NCBI GenBank assembly: GCA_023417655.1
Contig: JAEZFD010000020.1
Location: forward strand, 1 to 53,278
Source of the DNA: Planctomycetota bacterium
GTDB taxonomy: Bacteria; Planctomycetota; Planctomycetia; Planctomycetales; Planctomycetaceae
Length of the DNA: 53,278 nucleotides
Reading direction: 5' to 3'
Shown here: positions 35,727 through 44,822 of the stretch, one piece after another
How the letters are laid out: every line of letters starts with the position of its first letter
How positions within the stretch are numbered: position 1 is the stretch's first letter
Notes under the pieces: model-generated
Told to the model about the DNA's origin: nothing
Databases searched by the model: none
Seen by the model: the letters and a program-made list of their open reading frames with translations, nothing else
Position numbers and translations under genes: made by a program

Positions 35727-37082
35727 ATGCCCACTGTGAATCCGTCTCCGAACCGCTTCCCTGCTCTGCAAAGAATGATGATTCTTATTGTGCTGGGGCT
35801 GGCAGGAATCTTTCGATCTGACGAGGCCCAAGCCGCGGATCTAAAAGCCTGGGTGGAGTCGGAAATGGACTCGATAGCTCGTCTGTATCTGCACTTCCAC
35901 CGTCACCCGGAACTGTCATTTCAGGAAAAAGAAACCGCAGCCAGACTCGCGCAGGAGTGGCGCTCCGCTGGTTTTGATGTGACGAACGGTGTGGGAGGTC
36001 ACGGGGTGGTGGCGGTGCTGAAGAATGGAGCCGGTCCATGCTTGATGTTGCGTTGTGACATGGATGGACTCCCCGTCGCAGAGACCACCGGGCTGGAATA
36101 CGCATCTCAAGTGACAGCGACGGTCGGAGATGATCTCAAGACCGGCGTCATGCACGCCTGTGGCCACGATTTGCATATGGCAAATCTGACCGGCACGGCC
36201 CGCTATCTTGCCGCAAATCGTGATCAGTGGAAGGGAACGTTGACCTTGATTGGGCAGCCGGCGGAGGAGCGGATTCAGGGCGCTTTAAATATGCTCAAAG
36301 ATGGGCTTTTTGAACGGTTCCCGAAACCGGATTTCGCTCTGGCGCTGCACATCGCCTCGGACATGCCGACAGGCACAGTGGGCTTTCGAGCGGGTCCCAT
36401 GATGGCCAATATCGACAGTGTGGACATTACCATGAAGGGCCGCGGAGGCCACGGTTCCAGTCCCCACGTCACGATTGATCCTGTGACTCAGGCTGCGGAA
36501 TTGATCATGTCTCTGCAGACGATTATCAGCCGAGAAGTTTCTCCGATGTCGCCTGCGGTGATCACGGTCGGCTCCATTCACGGCGGAACTCAGTACAACA
36601 TCATTGGCAATGAGTGTCATCTGATGCTGACCGTTCGCAGCTATTCTCCGGAAGTTCGTGCTCAACTCCTCGAGGGAATCAAACGCAAGGCCACAGCCGT
36701 GGCCCAGGGCGCACGGGCACCTGAGCCAGACGTGCGCATTTCGGAAGGGATACCGGCCGTTGATAATGATGAAGTCCTGACCGCACGACTGGCGGAAGTC
36801 TCTCGCAGGGTTCTCGGACCGGAAAACGTCTTAGAAGCTCCGCAGTCAATGGGAGGAGAAGACTTCAGCCGATACCACGAAGCAGGCGTTCCCGTCGTGA
36901 TGTACCGACTCGGCTCAGTTAGCCAACGGAGGCTGGACCAGTATGCTGCGGCGGGATTGTCGCCTCCTTCCGCGCATTCCTCTCAATACTATCCGGATTT
37001 TGAAGAAGCGCTCACAGTCGGCGTTATCACAATGACCAGTTCTGTATTGGACCTGATGCGACCCGGAAGTCAGACGCCCTGA
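35727..37082 (+). CDS. Secreted M20 family amidohydrolase
   Basis: A 451-residue M20D-type metallopeptidase/amidohydrolase with a signal peptide (MMILIVLGLAGIFRSDEAQA). Start ATG 35727 has AGGAAG 6 nt upstream. Conserved features are HRHPELSFQEKETA, RCDMDGLPV, HACGHDLHMANLTGTARYL (metal ligands), LIGQPAEE (catalytic Glu), the dimerisation segment RGGHGSSPHVTIDPV and GGEDFSRYHEAGVPV. Family members hydrolyse N-acyl amino acids, hippurate or indole-acetyl conjugates; a secreted form suggests periplasmic peptide or conjugate scavenging. It stands alone, head-to-tail with the kinase remnant. Confidence 0.9.
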   Translation: MPTVNPSPNRFPALQRMMILIVLGLAGIFRSDEAQAADLKAWVESEMDSIARLYLHFHRHPELSFQEKETAARLAQEWRSAGFDVTNGVGGHGVVAVLKNGAGPCLMLRCDMDGLPVAETTGLEYASQVTATVGDDLKTGVMHACGHDLHMANLTGTARYLAANRDQWKGTLTLIGQPAEERIQGALNMLKDGLFERFPKPDFALALHIASDMPTGTVGFRAGPMMANIDSVDITMKGRGGHGSSPHVTIDPVTQAAELIMSLQTIISREVSPMSPAVITVGSIHGGTQYNIIGNECHLMLTVRSYSPEVRAQLLEGIKRKATAVAQGARAPEPDVRISEGIPAVDNDEVLTARLAEVSRRVLGPENVLEAPQSMGGEDFSRYHEAGVPVVMYRLGSVSQRRLDQYAAAGLSPPSAHSSQYYPDFEEALTVGVITMTSSVLDLMRPGSQTP

Positions 37083-37125
37083 AGCAAATGATCGCTGCTC
37101 GCAGATTGTGCTGTGATCAATCAGC

Positions 37126-37680
37126 TCACGAACGTTTCCACTCCTTTTCATGCAGATCGGGTTGATTCTTCCACCATTGTGCGGCCTTTTCATCATCCCT
37201 GTTCTTGGCGCAGGCTAAATTCGCTAGAGCTTGCTCCAGGGAGCGGGCGTCAGGAAATCGTTCTTCCGGCTTCTTCTCCAGGCATCGCAGGATCATCTGA
37301 CTCAGTTCGTCAGGGATACCCGTGACCAATTGAGAAGGGGGAATGACAGGTTCGACAGCGTGAGCCAGAAGGGCATCCAGGTTCTGCTCTTTATCAAACG
37401 GCGGCCGCCATATGAGGAGAAAGTCGCCGACGGCCCCCAGAGAATACAGGTCGCTTCTCTCGTCGAGAATACGGCTGCCTTTCGTGATTTGTTCTGGCGG
37501 CATAAATAGCAGTGTGCCGAAAACCTGATCTTCTTTCGTCAGATGTGGTGTGGCAGATAACTCCGCGGCTGACAAAACCATCCCAAAGTCCAGCAGCTTG
37601 ATAACGTCGGACTTCGCATGGCTGCAGGTGACCATAATATTCGATGGTTGCTGCCGGATGTCCCGAATCGCCGTTAGAAG
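37126..37680 (-). pseudogene. Headless serine/threonine protein kinase
   Basis: Only the second half of a Hanks-type kinase remains. In frame from a stop at 37681-37683 it reads AIRDIRQQPSNIMV (a spoiled HRDxKPxN catalytic loop: His replaced, one residue inserted), then VIKLLDFGMV (DFG), GTLLFMPPEQI (APE region), DERSDLYSLGAVGDFLLIWR and the C-lobe to LSQMILRCLEKKPEERFPDA. The ATP-binding N-lobe is absent, so it cannot be an active kinase. The 270 bp upstream holds no in-frame continuation. Confidence 0.75.
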
Positions 37681-37956
37681 TCAACAAACCCAGAATCGTG
37701 CCGATGCAATCGGCGACCGACTTCCGCTCGATGGCCAGTCGGGAAGCATCGGGATCCATGTTGTTAATTACGTCGTGCTGGTGACCTTCGATGGTGCTGT
37801 CGCCACAACCATTCCCAAGCTCATCCCTGTGATGCTGCACGATCACCGGTCAATAGTCCTTAACTGCGTCGGACGCGAGATCGTTGAACCGAAATGGATG
37901 CCTTTTCGGAGTGTCGATCAGGATCGTGATCAGTGTCTTCAGTGGGCTGGGAACGC

Positions 37957-40521
37957 TCATTCGAAATCCTCAACTTCCTGACTGTAGTCTTCGAAATCGA
38001 CTTCGGTTTCTTGGCTGTGCTCGGTGTCATGTTCCACGCGGATTTCGTTCACCTCATCCAGCTGCAGCTCTCCCAAACTCCTCCGGTCATCAATCATTGC
38101 CTCCCGCTGTTGAACCATTGCCTTTGCAGGCGAGATGAGATCGCGATGCACTGCGATCCTCTCGACAAGAAATGTCTTTCGTTTCCCAAGAGCCTGCCGC
38201 CGGCACATGCCGGTCGCTGTGCTCATTTTTCCGATCATCAGGCAGAGACGTCTTGCCCGGGAGATCGCTGTGTAGAGCCATTCTCGGGAACAAACCATTC
38301 GAGCTCCCGGGTACTCATCGAGCATCACGATGACGAGGGGCCATTCTGAACCCTGCGACTTGTGAACCGATAGGGCGTAACCCAGATCCCAGCTGCAGCC
38401 CGTGTCGGCTGTGTCCTCGTTGTCTGCTTCATTCTTCGCGCCGCTTAGGAAACCCGCGGCCTTTTTCTCTGGTTCTGATTTTGTGTTCGCTCGGGGAATC
38501 TTGACGACTCTGGTCGGGTTGCTCAGACGGGCAATGGTCAGGTTCGGTTCAACCTGAAGCACTTCTGCTAGTTCGCCGTTTGCGGCATAGACCTTTCCGT
38601 CTTCATCGGTCTCGATATCCGGGTCTGTTTCGATCGGACGAGTTGAGAAGCCGGGATAGATCCCCTCATCAACTTCGAAGAACCCGTTCTTCAAGTTCAC
38701 GATCTTGTCGCGCACTCGGAATGGGTTACCGGTGGCCTGGGTCCCGCGGGCGTTCAGGTGCTCCTGCAGCAGCTTATTCAATGCTTTCCGGGATAATCCG
38801 CTCCGAGCGTTCACGCCGACCACAACTTGAACGTCCCACATCGGATCGAGGTTGTCGGCTTTCGCCGCAGCAATCCACTGGGTCATCTTTTCGATCTGCA
38901 AGTCCGGCGTCACCGCAGGAACGAGAAACAGGTTTTCTGGGTCGTCAGCGTTGAGATCAATTGCACCTGAAGTCTGGAAGTCGTGACCATTCTTGATGTC
39001 GTGACAGGCACGAACGATCGCTCCGGAGTTACGGCGAATCTCCGTCAGTTCGGCATACGGCACGCTGGCACTGATCAGATCACGGAGCGGAGCCCCTCTC
39101 CCGACAGGCGGCAGCTGGTGGATATCGCCGATGAACAGGATATGAGTCCCCTTCGCTCGAGCCTTCAGTAGCGAAGCCATCAACGAATTGTCGATCATCG
39201 ACGCTTCATCGATAATGATGAAACGCTCATCCAGCGGGTTCTCCTCATTGTGAATGAACGACCAGCTATCGCCGTTGCGAGAGGCCGAGGAGACCCCTAG
39301 CAGCGAGTGAATCGTTCGTGCTCGCAGTACCAGGTTGTACTTCTGGAGGTTCTCGGTGACCCGGACGGCCGCTTTCCCGGTCGGTGCTCCGACTGCGATG
39401 CAATCAGCCCCGAATTCCCTTACGAGGGCGCGTATCAGTGCGGCAGCGGTGAACGTCTTCCCGGTCCCCGGCGCCCCGCCGAGCATGCAAATTGTCCCGC
39501 GCAGGCTGCGTGACAGGTTGTCATGCTGATGATCTGAGATGCCTGTGATCATGTCCATGACCGGCCAGTGGAGTTTCTCGGATTCGGATTCGGCGATGCA
39601 AATCGCGATTTGCTTTTCGGCACGCGCGGCTGAATACTCGGCTGTCCATCGATTTCCGAATTCATCGAGCAGGATGTCGATCAGCCTGCCTCTCCTCGCG
39701 AGTTCCAGAGCCTTCTCGAAGCGAACTTCTGTTCCGCCGATTTTCGACCGCAAGGCATCCTCAACGCACTTCACCGGATACCAGACATGGCCAGACTTCT
39801 CAGATGCCACAGCGTTCCGGGCGCAGAGGGCCTGGCGTTTCAGCTTCCCTGGTGGGAGCCCCAAATCGAGATACATTGCGTCAGTACGAGCGAAACTACA
39901 TCCCCGGAAGTTCATCAGGTAATAAGGGCATCGCTTGATCACTTGCGCGGCCTTGTTTCCCCAAGCTCCGATCGCTGCACGTGATGTTTTCTTTGGGAAG
40001 CCGCGTCCCTGCAAGACATCGATCAGATCGATCATGCAGCCTTCCATTGCTTGCTCTTCCTTAAAGTGCTCGGCCGCCTTCTTCGCCTTCTTTAACGTAA
40101 AATGTCTGCCATCCACGGCTGCCGCGGCGAGTTCAGGCGATTCACGGACGACACGAACGGCATCGCCGCCGAAATTGTCCCAGAGTGTCTCCGCGACACG
40201 CTGGCCGATGTGAGGAGCGAGCTTCAGGTAGTTGATCACTCCGGCTCGGGAATGTGGCTGAGCCTTCACAAACGTCTGGAATTCGAACTGCTTCTGAACT
40301 GCCTGAGTTCGCTTGTTTCTGTAAGTGGACCATTTGCCATAGAAGCGATAGGTTGAAAGCGGGACCAGCTCACCGACCGATGCGGTCCCCTTCAATGTGA
40401 CGGACTGCGTTTTCGTGCCTGGCTCAGCCGACTCCAGATCCGCTTCTCCAATGATCGTGTCGTCCCAGCGATGCTTCTCGCCCCGGAAGATGACGACGAT
40501 TTCTTCGAGTTGAGACATCAA
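37957..40521 (-). CDS. RecD2-like DNA helicase
   Basis: An 854-residue superfamily 1B (5'-3') helicase of the RecD2/TraA-like group. The N-terminus (about 1-100) has an OB-like region and a helix-hairpin-helix section (LAPHIGQRVAETLWDNFGGD). Walker A GGAPGTGKTFTAAALIRAL is near residue 346, Walker B FIIIDEASMIDNSLM, then LFIGDIHQLPPVGRG, the SH3-like insertion, and motifs V/VI DLGYALSVHKSQGSEWPLVI and LYTAISRARRLC. About 70 acidic residues follow at the C-terminus (EVDFEDYSQEVEDFE). RecD2 acts in recombination and repair without RecBC. No RecB/RecC genes adjoin it. Confidence 0.88.
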   Translation of the reverse strand: MMSQLEEIVVIFRGEKHRWDDTIIGEADLESAEPGTKTQSVTLKGTASVGELVPLSTYRFYGKWSTYRNKRTQAVQKQFEFQTFVKAQPHSRAGVINYLKLAPHIGQRVAETLWDNFGGDAVRVVRESPELAAAAVDGRHFTLKKAKKAAEHFKEEQAMEGCMIDLIDVLQGRGFPKKTSRAAIGAWGNKAAQVIKRCPYYLMNFRGCSFARTDAMYLDLGLPPGKLKRQALCARNAVASEKSGHVWYPVKCVEDALRSKIGGTEVRFEKALELARRGRLIDILLDEFGNRWTAEYSAARAEKQIAICIAESESEKLHWPVMDMITGISDHQHDNLSRSLRGTICMLGGAPGTGKTFTAAALIRALVREFGADCIAVGAPTGKAAVRVTENLQKYNLVLRARTIHSLLGVSSASRNGDSWSFIHNEENPLDERFIIIDEASMIDNSLMASLLKARAKGTHILFIGDIHQLPPVGRGAPLRDLISASVPYAELTEIRRNSGAIVRACHDIKNGHDFQTSGAIDLNADDPENLFLVPAVTPDLQIEKMTQWIAAAKADNLDPMWDVQVVVGVNARSGLSRKALNKLLQEHLNARGTQATGNPFRVRDKIVNLKNGFFEVDEGIYPGFSTRPIETDPDIETDEDGKVYAANGELAEVLQVEPNLTIARLSNPTRVVKIPRANTKSEPEKKAAGFLSGAKNEADNEDTADTGCSWDLGYALSVHKSQGSEWPLVIVMLDEYPGARMVCSREWLYTAISRARRLCLMIGKMSTATGMCRRQALGKRKTFLVERIAVHRDLISPAKAMVQQREAMIDDRRSLGELQLDEVNEIRVEHDTEHSQETEVDFEDYSQEVEDFE

Positions 40522-40894
40522 ATCACTTTGAAACGGCGGGGAGATGTGGCGTGCACTGACCGAGTGTATGAGAAATGCCCGCCGGACCGCATCATGCGAC
40601 CTGAGGGCTCACATATCACATACCGAAAGTTAGAGATTTGCGGAGGGATCAGCGAACGCAGACTCTGGATTCTCTGTCCCGTTCGCTGGACCACCTGGCC
40701 TTGCTGCCGATTTTCCGGCAGCAGCTTGCCTCTCAGTCTTCTTTCCTGTGTCTGAAAAGACGAGGAAGTTTTCAGCGGTGCTGCGGCTTCGGGAGAATAA
40801 AGCCCCAGAAAAGTGCTCATGCTGGTCAGCGTGACGAATTAGCCAACTGGAAGTAGCCGCCATCTGTCGGCTCGTTGTCTGACGATGGTCGTGG
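40522..40894. other. Gene-free stretch upstream of RecD2-like gene
   Basis: No convincing gene. It has short inverted motifs such as TGCTGCCG-(8 nt)-CGGCAGCA near 40700-40725. It joins the RecD2 promoter region to the transposase relic. Confidence 0.35.
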
Positions 40895-41090
40895 TGGAGT
40901 GGCTTTGCGTTCAAAATCTTTCACGAGTCCATCGACGAATGATCTCAATTCGAACTCGACCACGATCAGACGCAGCATCTCGCGAGGGTCTGGATCCCTG
41001 CTCGCAGACGGCAAGTACCCATGGCAGATGCGACTGCGGTGCTGGTTGTAATAGCACCGAAGACGCTGTCTGGAGGAGCAGAGCGAGCTT
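40895..41090 (-). pseudogene. C-terminal relic of integrase-type transposase
   Basis: The minus strand reads CYYNQHRSRICHGYLPSASR, then REMLRLIVVEFELRSFVDGL and VKDFERKA. This matches the ends of the relics at 43.1 and 53.0 kb (YNEKRSHMACGHLPP and SFVGGLVKGFERKA). Only about 65 codons remain and the catalytic core is gone. Confidence 0.6.
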
Positions 41091-41102
41091 CGAGTGGTTG
41101 TC

Positions 41103-41774
41103 TCAGGAATCATTCTCTTCGAACCACTGACTCAGTCCTGCTTCCAGAGCCGCCATCGCTTCCGCCAGAGTTTCTGCAGTGTCATCTTCGAACGCCAGGC
41201 CGCCGCAATCGAGTGCCCTGACGACAAAGCCGAGCTGCTCATCTTCTCCGATCTCAATCGTGCCCCCTTGAGTCCACCGGGCGATGAAAGGAAACAACGT
41301 TTCCACAGCGGCCTGCTTAGAGTTTGGAACAATCATCTTCGCCCGTTTGGCATCTCGAATCTGGTCGAGAATTTTCGTATGGGCCTTTCTCAATTTGGGA
41401 AGGTCCTGCCGAACTGAGACTTCAATACCCAACTCACCCAGTTCCGGGAGCAGCTTCCGCCACTTGGATTCTCCCTGAATGTGAAGGCGCTTGGGGCGTC
41501 CCGGCTTTCCCGTCAGCGGTCGCAGCATGGCGTCCGTCAGCAAGGAAGAAATTTGAACTGGAGAAGGTTTCCCATCAATTCGCAATTCGGCGAGCAGCGT
41601 TCCGTTCCGCTGATGGATCACTGCCCCCCGATATTCCGGGGAACTGTTGATCAAACTGGTGGGAATCATCCGAAAATCGACTTCCCATGTGTCCTTTGCC
41701 TGAGGCAATGGAGCGAGCTTGTCGAGGTTCAAAACAGAAGCATGCTGGTTTGATACAGATTTCTTCTTTGCCAT
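41103..41774 (-). CDS. Conserved hypothetical protein
   Basis: A 223-residue soluble protein. Its middle (GRPKRLHIQGESKWRKLLPE, LGIEVSVRQDLPKLRKAHTK) resembles the beta-alpha segment of DUF6930-type proteins found beside SEC-C or pRiA4b-like domains, but I hold this assignment lightly. The C-terminal 40 residues are acidic and helical (TAETLAEAMAALEAGLSQWF). It follows the next gene by 2 bp, so both form a small operon between transposase relics. Function unknown. Confidence 0.6.
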   Translation of the reverse strand: MAKKKSVSNQHASVLNLDKLAPLPQAKDTWEVDFRMIPTSLINSSPEYRGAVIHQRNGTLLAELRIDGKPSPVQISSLLTDAMLRPLTGKPGRPKRLHIQGESKWRKLLPELGELGIEVSVRQDLPKLRKAHTKILDQIRDAKRAKMIVPNSKQAAVETLFPFIARWTQGGTIEIGEDEQLGFVVRALDCGGLAFEDDTAETLAEAMAALEAGLSQWFEENDS

Positions 41775-41776
41775 GC

Positions 41777-42148
41777 TTACCTTTTCTTCCGAGCGGTTTT
41801 CAATTCGGGTCTTCTGGCGACAAATTTAGAATCATCTCCCAGATGGAAGAAAATCTTTCCTCGCAGTTCACCTTTCTTTACAACTGCCCAGCCTCGTCCT
41901 GAACAAGGAGTTCCATCGGCGGCATCGACTCCCTCCCAGGTAAATTTGACGCTGCTGGTTTCCGGGTCCGTGGTGACCCGGCAATCCATCTGTCCCTGGA
42001 CATACCCAAACTGAAACTCACCCTGACCAGTTTCCTCGATCTTCAGATACGCTTGGACCTCTTCATTGAAATAGTCTTCATCCCAATTGGACATCCAGAT
42101 AATGTGCCAAAGGCTGAAGAGGAGCTGTTCAGCAGGAGGTTTGGCCAT
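41777..42148 (-). CDS. Small hypothetical protein
   Basis: A 123-residue protein, first of a two-gene operon. It starts MAKPPAEQLLFSLWHIIWMS and is mainly beta-rich in the middle (GEFQFGYVQGQMDCRV, SVKFTWEGVDAADGTPCSGR) with a basic tail (RRPELKTARKKR). The WEG-DE/SGRGW pattern recurs in small uncharacterised bacterial proteins. No enzyme motif is visible. Confidence 0.6.
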   Translation of the reverse strand: MAKPPAEQLLFSLWHIIWMSNWDEDYFNEEVQAYLKIEETGQGEFQFGYVQGQMDCRVTTDPETSSVKFTWEGVDAADGTPCSGRGWAVVKKGELRGKIFFHLGDDSKFVARRPELKTARKKR

Positions 42149-42305
42149 GAACGGATTTCCAGAAGAAGAGCGAAACGGAATACGATCTGGTGATCAACAG
42201 GATGATGGCATGAGGAAATGCCTCCCAACTGACAATCAACATCAACCAGTGCCACAACGTCACAAAGACCTGCCCCAATCCATGCAGATGTCTGCACATT
42301 TCAGG

Positions 42306-42719
42306 TCACACCGCCTTCTGCTTTGCCTTCTTGGCAACCACGATCTTTCGCCGTCCTTTTCCCATGTCCTGAATTTTCACACCCTCCAGTTTGATGTTCG
42401 GCAATCCCACCGTTTCGCAGACGATTTCAGGATGTTCCGTAAATATCTGGATCAGGCGTTTTGATGCCTCTGAAGGACGACGATTTCCCTGCTCCCAGCT
42501 TTGCACTGTTTTCGGGGAAACATTCAGCATTCTGGCGAAGACCGTCTGCGACATGGATGCCAACTCCCGCAGGGCGATCAGGGTCGCTGCATCGATCTCA
42601 GGAGGTTCTGCAGGAACTTCCACCGTTCGCAGGCTCAATTCTCCCTTGGAGAAAGCAATTCCTTCCTTCAGACCTTGCTGAAGTCGTTCAAACAGCGGTT
42701 TTCTTGCAGGTGTGGTCAT
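42306..42719 (-). CDS. HigA-like XRE antitoxin
   Basis: A 137-residue helix-turn-helix protein. The Cro/C1-type motif is ATLIALRELASMSQTVFARM followed by LNVSPKTVQSWEQGNRRPSE, at about residues 45-85. The C-terminal 50 residues are basic (GKGRRKIVVAKKAKQ). Its ATG overlaps the toxin stop by 4 nt, giving the toxin-first order that defines HigBA modules. It should neutralise the toxin and repress the operon through the palindrome at 43099-43119. Confidence 0.82.
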   Translation of the reverse strand: MTTPARKPLFERLQQGLKEGIAFSKGELSLRTVEVPAEPPEIDAATLIALRELASMSQTVFARMLNVSPKTVQSWEQGNRRPSEASKRLIQIFTEHPEIVCETVGLPNIKLEGVKIQDMGKGRRKIVVAKKAKQKAV

Positions 42720-43092
42720 CGCTTTGATCCCTTCTTTCGGCTGGTCGCCATACGAGCCTGCATCTTCAGTTCGTTGACCAATTGCAACAGGAATTTCTTT
42801 TCCGATGCTGTCAGGTCGTCTTTTTCATCCTTGCCGTAGATGTCGAGCATGAAGAACCACTTCACTTCGGGAACGTAGAGGTAAATCACTCTGGCCCCGC
42901 CCCGCTTACCTTTGCCTCGTGATGGATCGGCAGTTCGAACTTTTCGCAGACCACCACATCCGGGCATGGGGTCTCCCTTTTCCGGGTTCTGCATGAGTTC
43001 CAGTTGCAATAGGGCATAAGACTCATCCGGGAGATGATGAGCGACCCATTCTGTGAACTCGCTGGATTCAACAAAGACGGCTTTATGCTCAC
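42716..43092 (-). CDS. HigB/RelE-like toxin, start or frame uncertain
   Basis: The in-frame protein reads VFVESSEFTEWVAHHLPDES, QLELMQNPEKGDPMPGCGGL, RKVRTADPSRGKGKRGGARV, IYLYVPEVKWFFMLDIYGKD, a typical HigB-type mRNA interferase (the PGCGGLRKVR and KRGGARVIY blocks are hallmarks). However, no ATG, GTG or TTG lies in this frame before residue-equivalent 28 (TTG 43009). The GTG at 43092 begins MSIK in another frame; one extra A in the AAA at 43082-43084 would join MSIK to AVFVESSEF. So the toxin is either frameshifted or begins at an unusual codon. Confidence 0.7.
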
Positions 43093-43095
43093 TGC

Positions 43096-43124
43096 ATTCT
43101 ATCCCACATTGTGGGATAGCTCAA
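43096..43124 (-). promoter_or_regulatory. HigBA promoter with operator in the spacer
   Basis: On the minus strand, TTGAGC (-35-like) and TAGAAT (-10-like) are exactly 17 bp apart. The spacer and flanks contain a perfect inverted repeat, CTATCCCAC and GTGGGATAG with 3 nt between (43099-43119). A repressor bound there would cover the whole promoter core. The predicted transcription start lies at about 43089, so the mRNA would have almost no leader. Confidence 0.6.
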
Positions 43125-43136
43125 TGTCGAACGAAA

Positions 43137-43719
43137 TCATCCCGCCTTCCTCTCGAATGACTTCACCAGCCCACCGACACACTCTCGAACACGGATTTCA
43201 CAGGGCTTCAGCGTCTCCACTTCCTCAGGAACTTCGGCCAGCGGCGGCAGATGACCGCACGCCATGTGCGATCGCTTCTCGTTGTAAGAGCGTGTGAATT
43301 CCTCGCAGACGGAATCCAGATGCCGCTTTCCGGAGATGATGAACTTGCCCAGGCGCTCCCAGCGGATGGTTCCCACGTATTGCTCACATCTGCCATTCAT
43401 GTTGGGAGAGGCGTTTGGTGAGGCATTGTGGCGGACAACATGTTCTTTTAGCTTTGCGACGAATGCCTTGGTGACCTTTGCATCCCGGTCGTGCATCACA
43501 ATATCTGGCTTGTGCTCCCCCCTGCCGTATCATTCATGAGCTTCTTGGCCTGCTCACACACCCAGGGGAATGCTGGGTGTGTGGTCGATACGGTGGCAAT
43601 CACTTCCCGTGTGGAACACAGAGCGAGACCAGAACAGACATGTTCCGGAGTCCCCTCTTTGTGACCGTCTTCCCACTGAAGAAGTCATAAACCCAGATCG
43701 CATGAGAGCACTTCGGAAG
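43137..43719 (-). pseudogene. Integrase-type transposase relic, frameshifted
   Basis: Three pieces in different frames reconstruct the catalytic half: CSHAIWVYDFFSGKTVTKRG with LRNMSVLVSLCV; then EVIATVSTTHPAFPWVCEQA; then DIVMHDRDAKVTKAFVAKLK, NGRCEQYVGTIRWERLGKFI, TRSYNEKRSHMACGHLPP and the end CVGGLVKSFERKAG. HDRD.KV and the NGR.E....TIR.E block are the DDE-integrase landmarks. At least two frameshifts make it inactive. Its end abuts the HigBA promoter. Confidence 0.75.
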
Positions 43720-43734
43720 GAATAAACGCGGACT

Positions 43735-44685
43735 TCAGTTTGGCGTGGCTTCTCCATGCGGGTAGCGATAGTCCGCCTGTTCATCAGTCGAAACCTGCTT
43801 TGTGGCCCCATCTGTCAGTGAGTAAAGGTACAGCTTGCCGCCCGCCTGATAGACGATCGACTGCTCACCTTTGGTGAAACGGGGATAGGCAAACCACACC
43901 TTTTTTCCTTCGACGTTGGCGAAGGGTTTTAAATTACGGATGGTACGCCGCTCAACGTCGAAATCAGCGACGTAGAGCGTCCGACCGGGAAATTCGTATC
44001 TGAACCCGGTTTGATACTCAAAGCAGATTTTGGATTCACTGGGGGAAACGCTGATGCGGTCGAGAATCCCCTTGTCTGCCAGTTCGCAGTCAATCCGCTC
44101 GAACTTCGGGTCTCCGCCTGCCTGCGGTGTCATCAGATAATAGCCACGTCCGAGTTTGGGCGGCGTCGCGGCGACCAGTAATCGCCCATCGCGGACTGCC
44201 GAGTGAACCCAAGCGTGGTACTTTTTGTCCGTCAGTGGGATTTCCTCGCCGGGTTTTCCCCCGACTTTGCCCGACATAATGTAATAGCTGCCAGTTGCTG
44301 CGTTCTTACGGTTCCAGACGGGCGTGTTCGTCCCATCGCGGGTCCAGGTGGGATTGAAGTCAGTGAATGTGCCGTCGGTGAGCTGATGGAGTCCGGTTCC
44401 GTCCACATTGATGATGTGAATGGCCGTGATCCATTTGCCGACCTCGGGATCGTCCTTCAGGCGTCGAAAGAATACCAGCCGATCGTCGGTCTGCGACCAT
44501 GAAGGCTTGAAGTCCCAGTGGCCACTGGTCAGGGGCTTGGTTTCGGGCGCACCGAGTACGGTGACATGGATCTCGCCATTCTTGTAATACGAAGCGCGTG
44601 GACCATCTTCGGCGACTGAGAGAGACGCATTGAGAGCGATGAGGGCCGCGATCAGGGAGAACAGCGTAGATCCGAATGTTTTCAT
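43735..44685 (-). CDS. Secreted TolB-like beta-propeller protein
   Basis: A 316-residue exported protein: signal LFSLIAALIALNASLSVAED, then repeated PD40/WD40-like beta units (HWDFKPSWSQTDDRLVFFRR, TFTDFNPTWTRDGTNTPVWN, ILDRISVSPSESKICFEYQT, WFAYPRFTKGEQSIVYQAGG). The 'W..D...L.F' rhythm is that of TolB-type propellers, which bind partner proteins or ligands in the periplasm. No TolA, Pal or peptidase gene adjoins. Its 3' end is 15 bp from the transposase relic, so the end may have been changed by insertion, though the last propeller unit seems complete. Confidence 0.75.
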   Translation of the reverse strand: MKTFGSTLFSLIAALIALNASLSVAEDGPRASYYKNGEIHVTVLGAPETKPLTSGHWDFKPSWSQTDDRLVFFRRLKDDPEVGKWITAIHIINVDGTGLHQLTDGTFTDFNPTWTRDGTNTPVWNRKNAATGSYYIMSGKVGGKPGEEIPLTDKKYHAWVHSAVRDGRLLVAATPPKLGRGYYLMTPQAGGDPKFERIDCELADKGILDRISVSPSESKICFEYQTGFRYEFPGRTLYVADFDVERRTIRNLKPFANVEGKKVWFAYPRFTKGEQSIVYQAGGKLYLYSLTDGATKQVSTDEQADYRYPHGEATPN

Positions 44686-44822
44686 AGTGAATTCTCTGCT
44701 GGTGGAGTCGGGTCGTCTGCCTGCTGACTTTTTTAATCCCGAGTTTTCTCAGCTCCCCGACGATCTGAGTATTTACAGGTAGGTTGCTAAGCAACCTGGG
44801 CTACCAACGCAGTGACTGATCC

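Noticed and set aside
37550..37981. Rightward 143-codon frame across the kinase remnant
   Set aside because: It overlaps the kinase C-lobe antisense and the RecD2 end; no recognisable motif and no ribosome-binding site.
40630..40914. Leftward frame upstream of the RecD2-like gene
   Set aside because: Low-complexity and without family resemblance; no start signal. Treated as non-coding.
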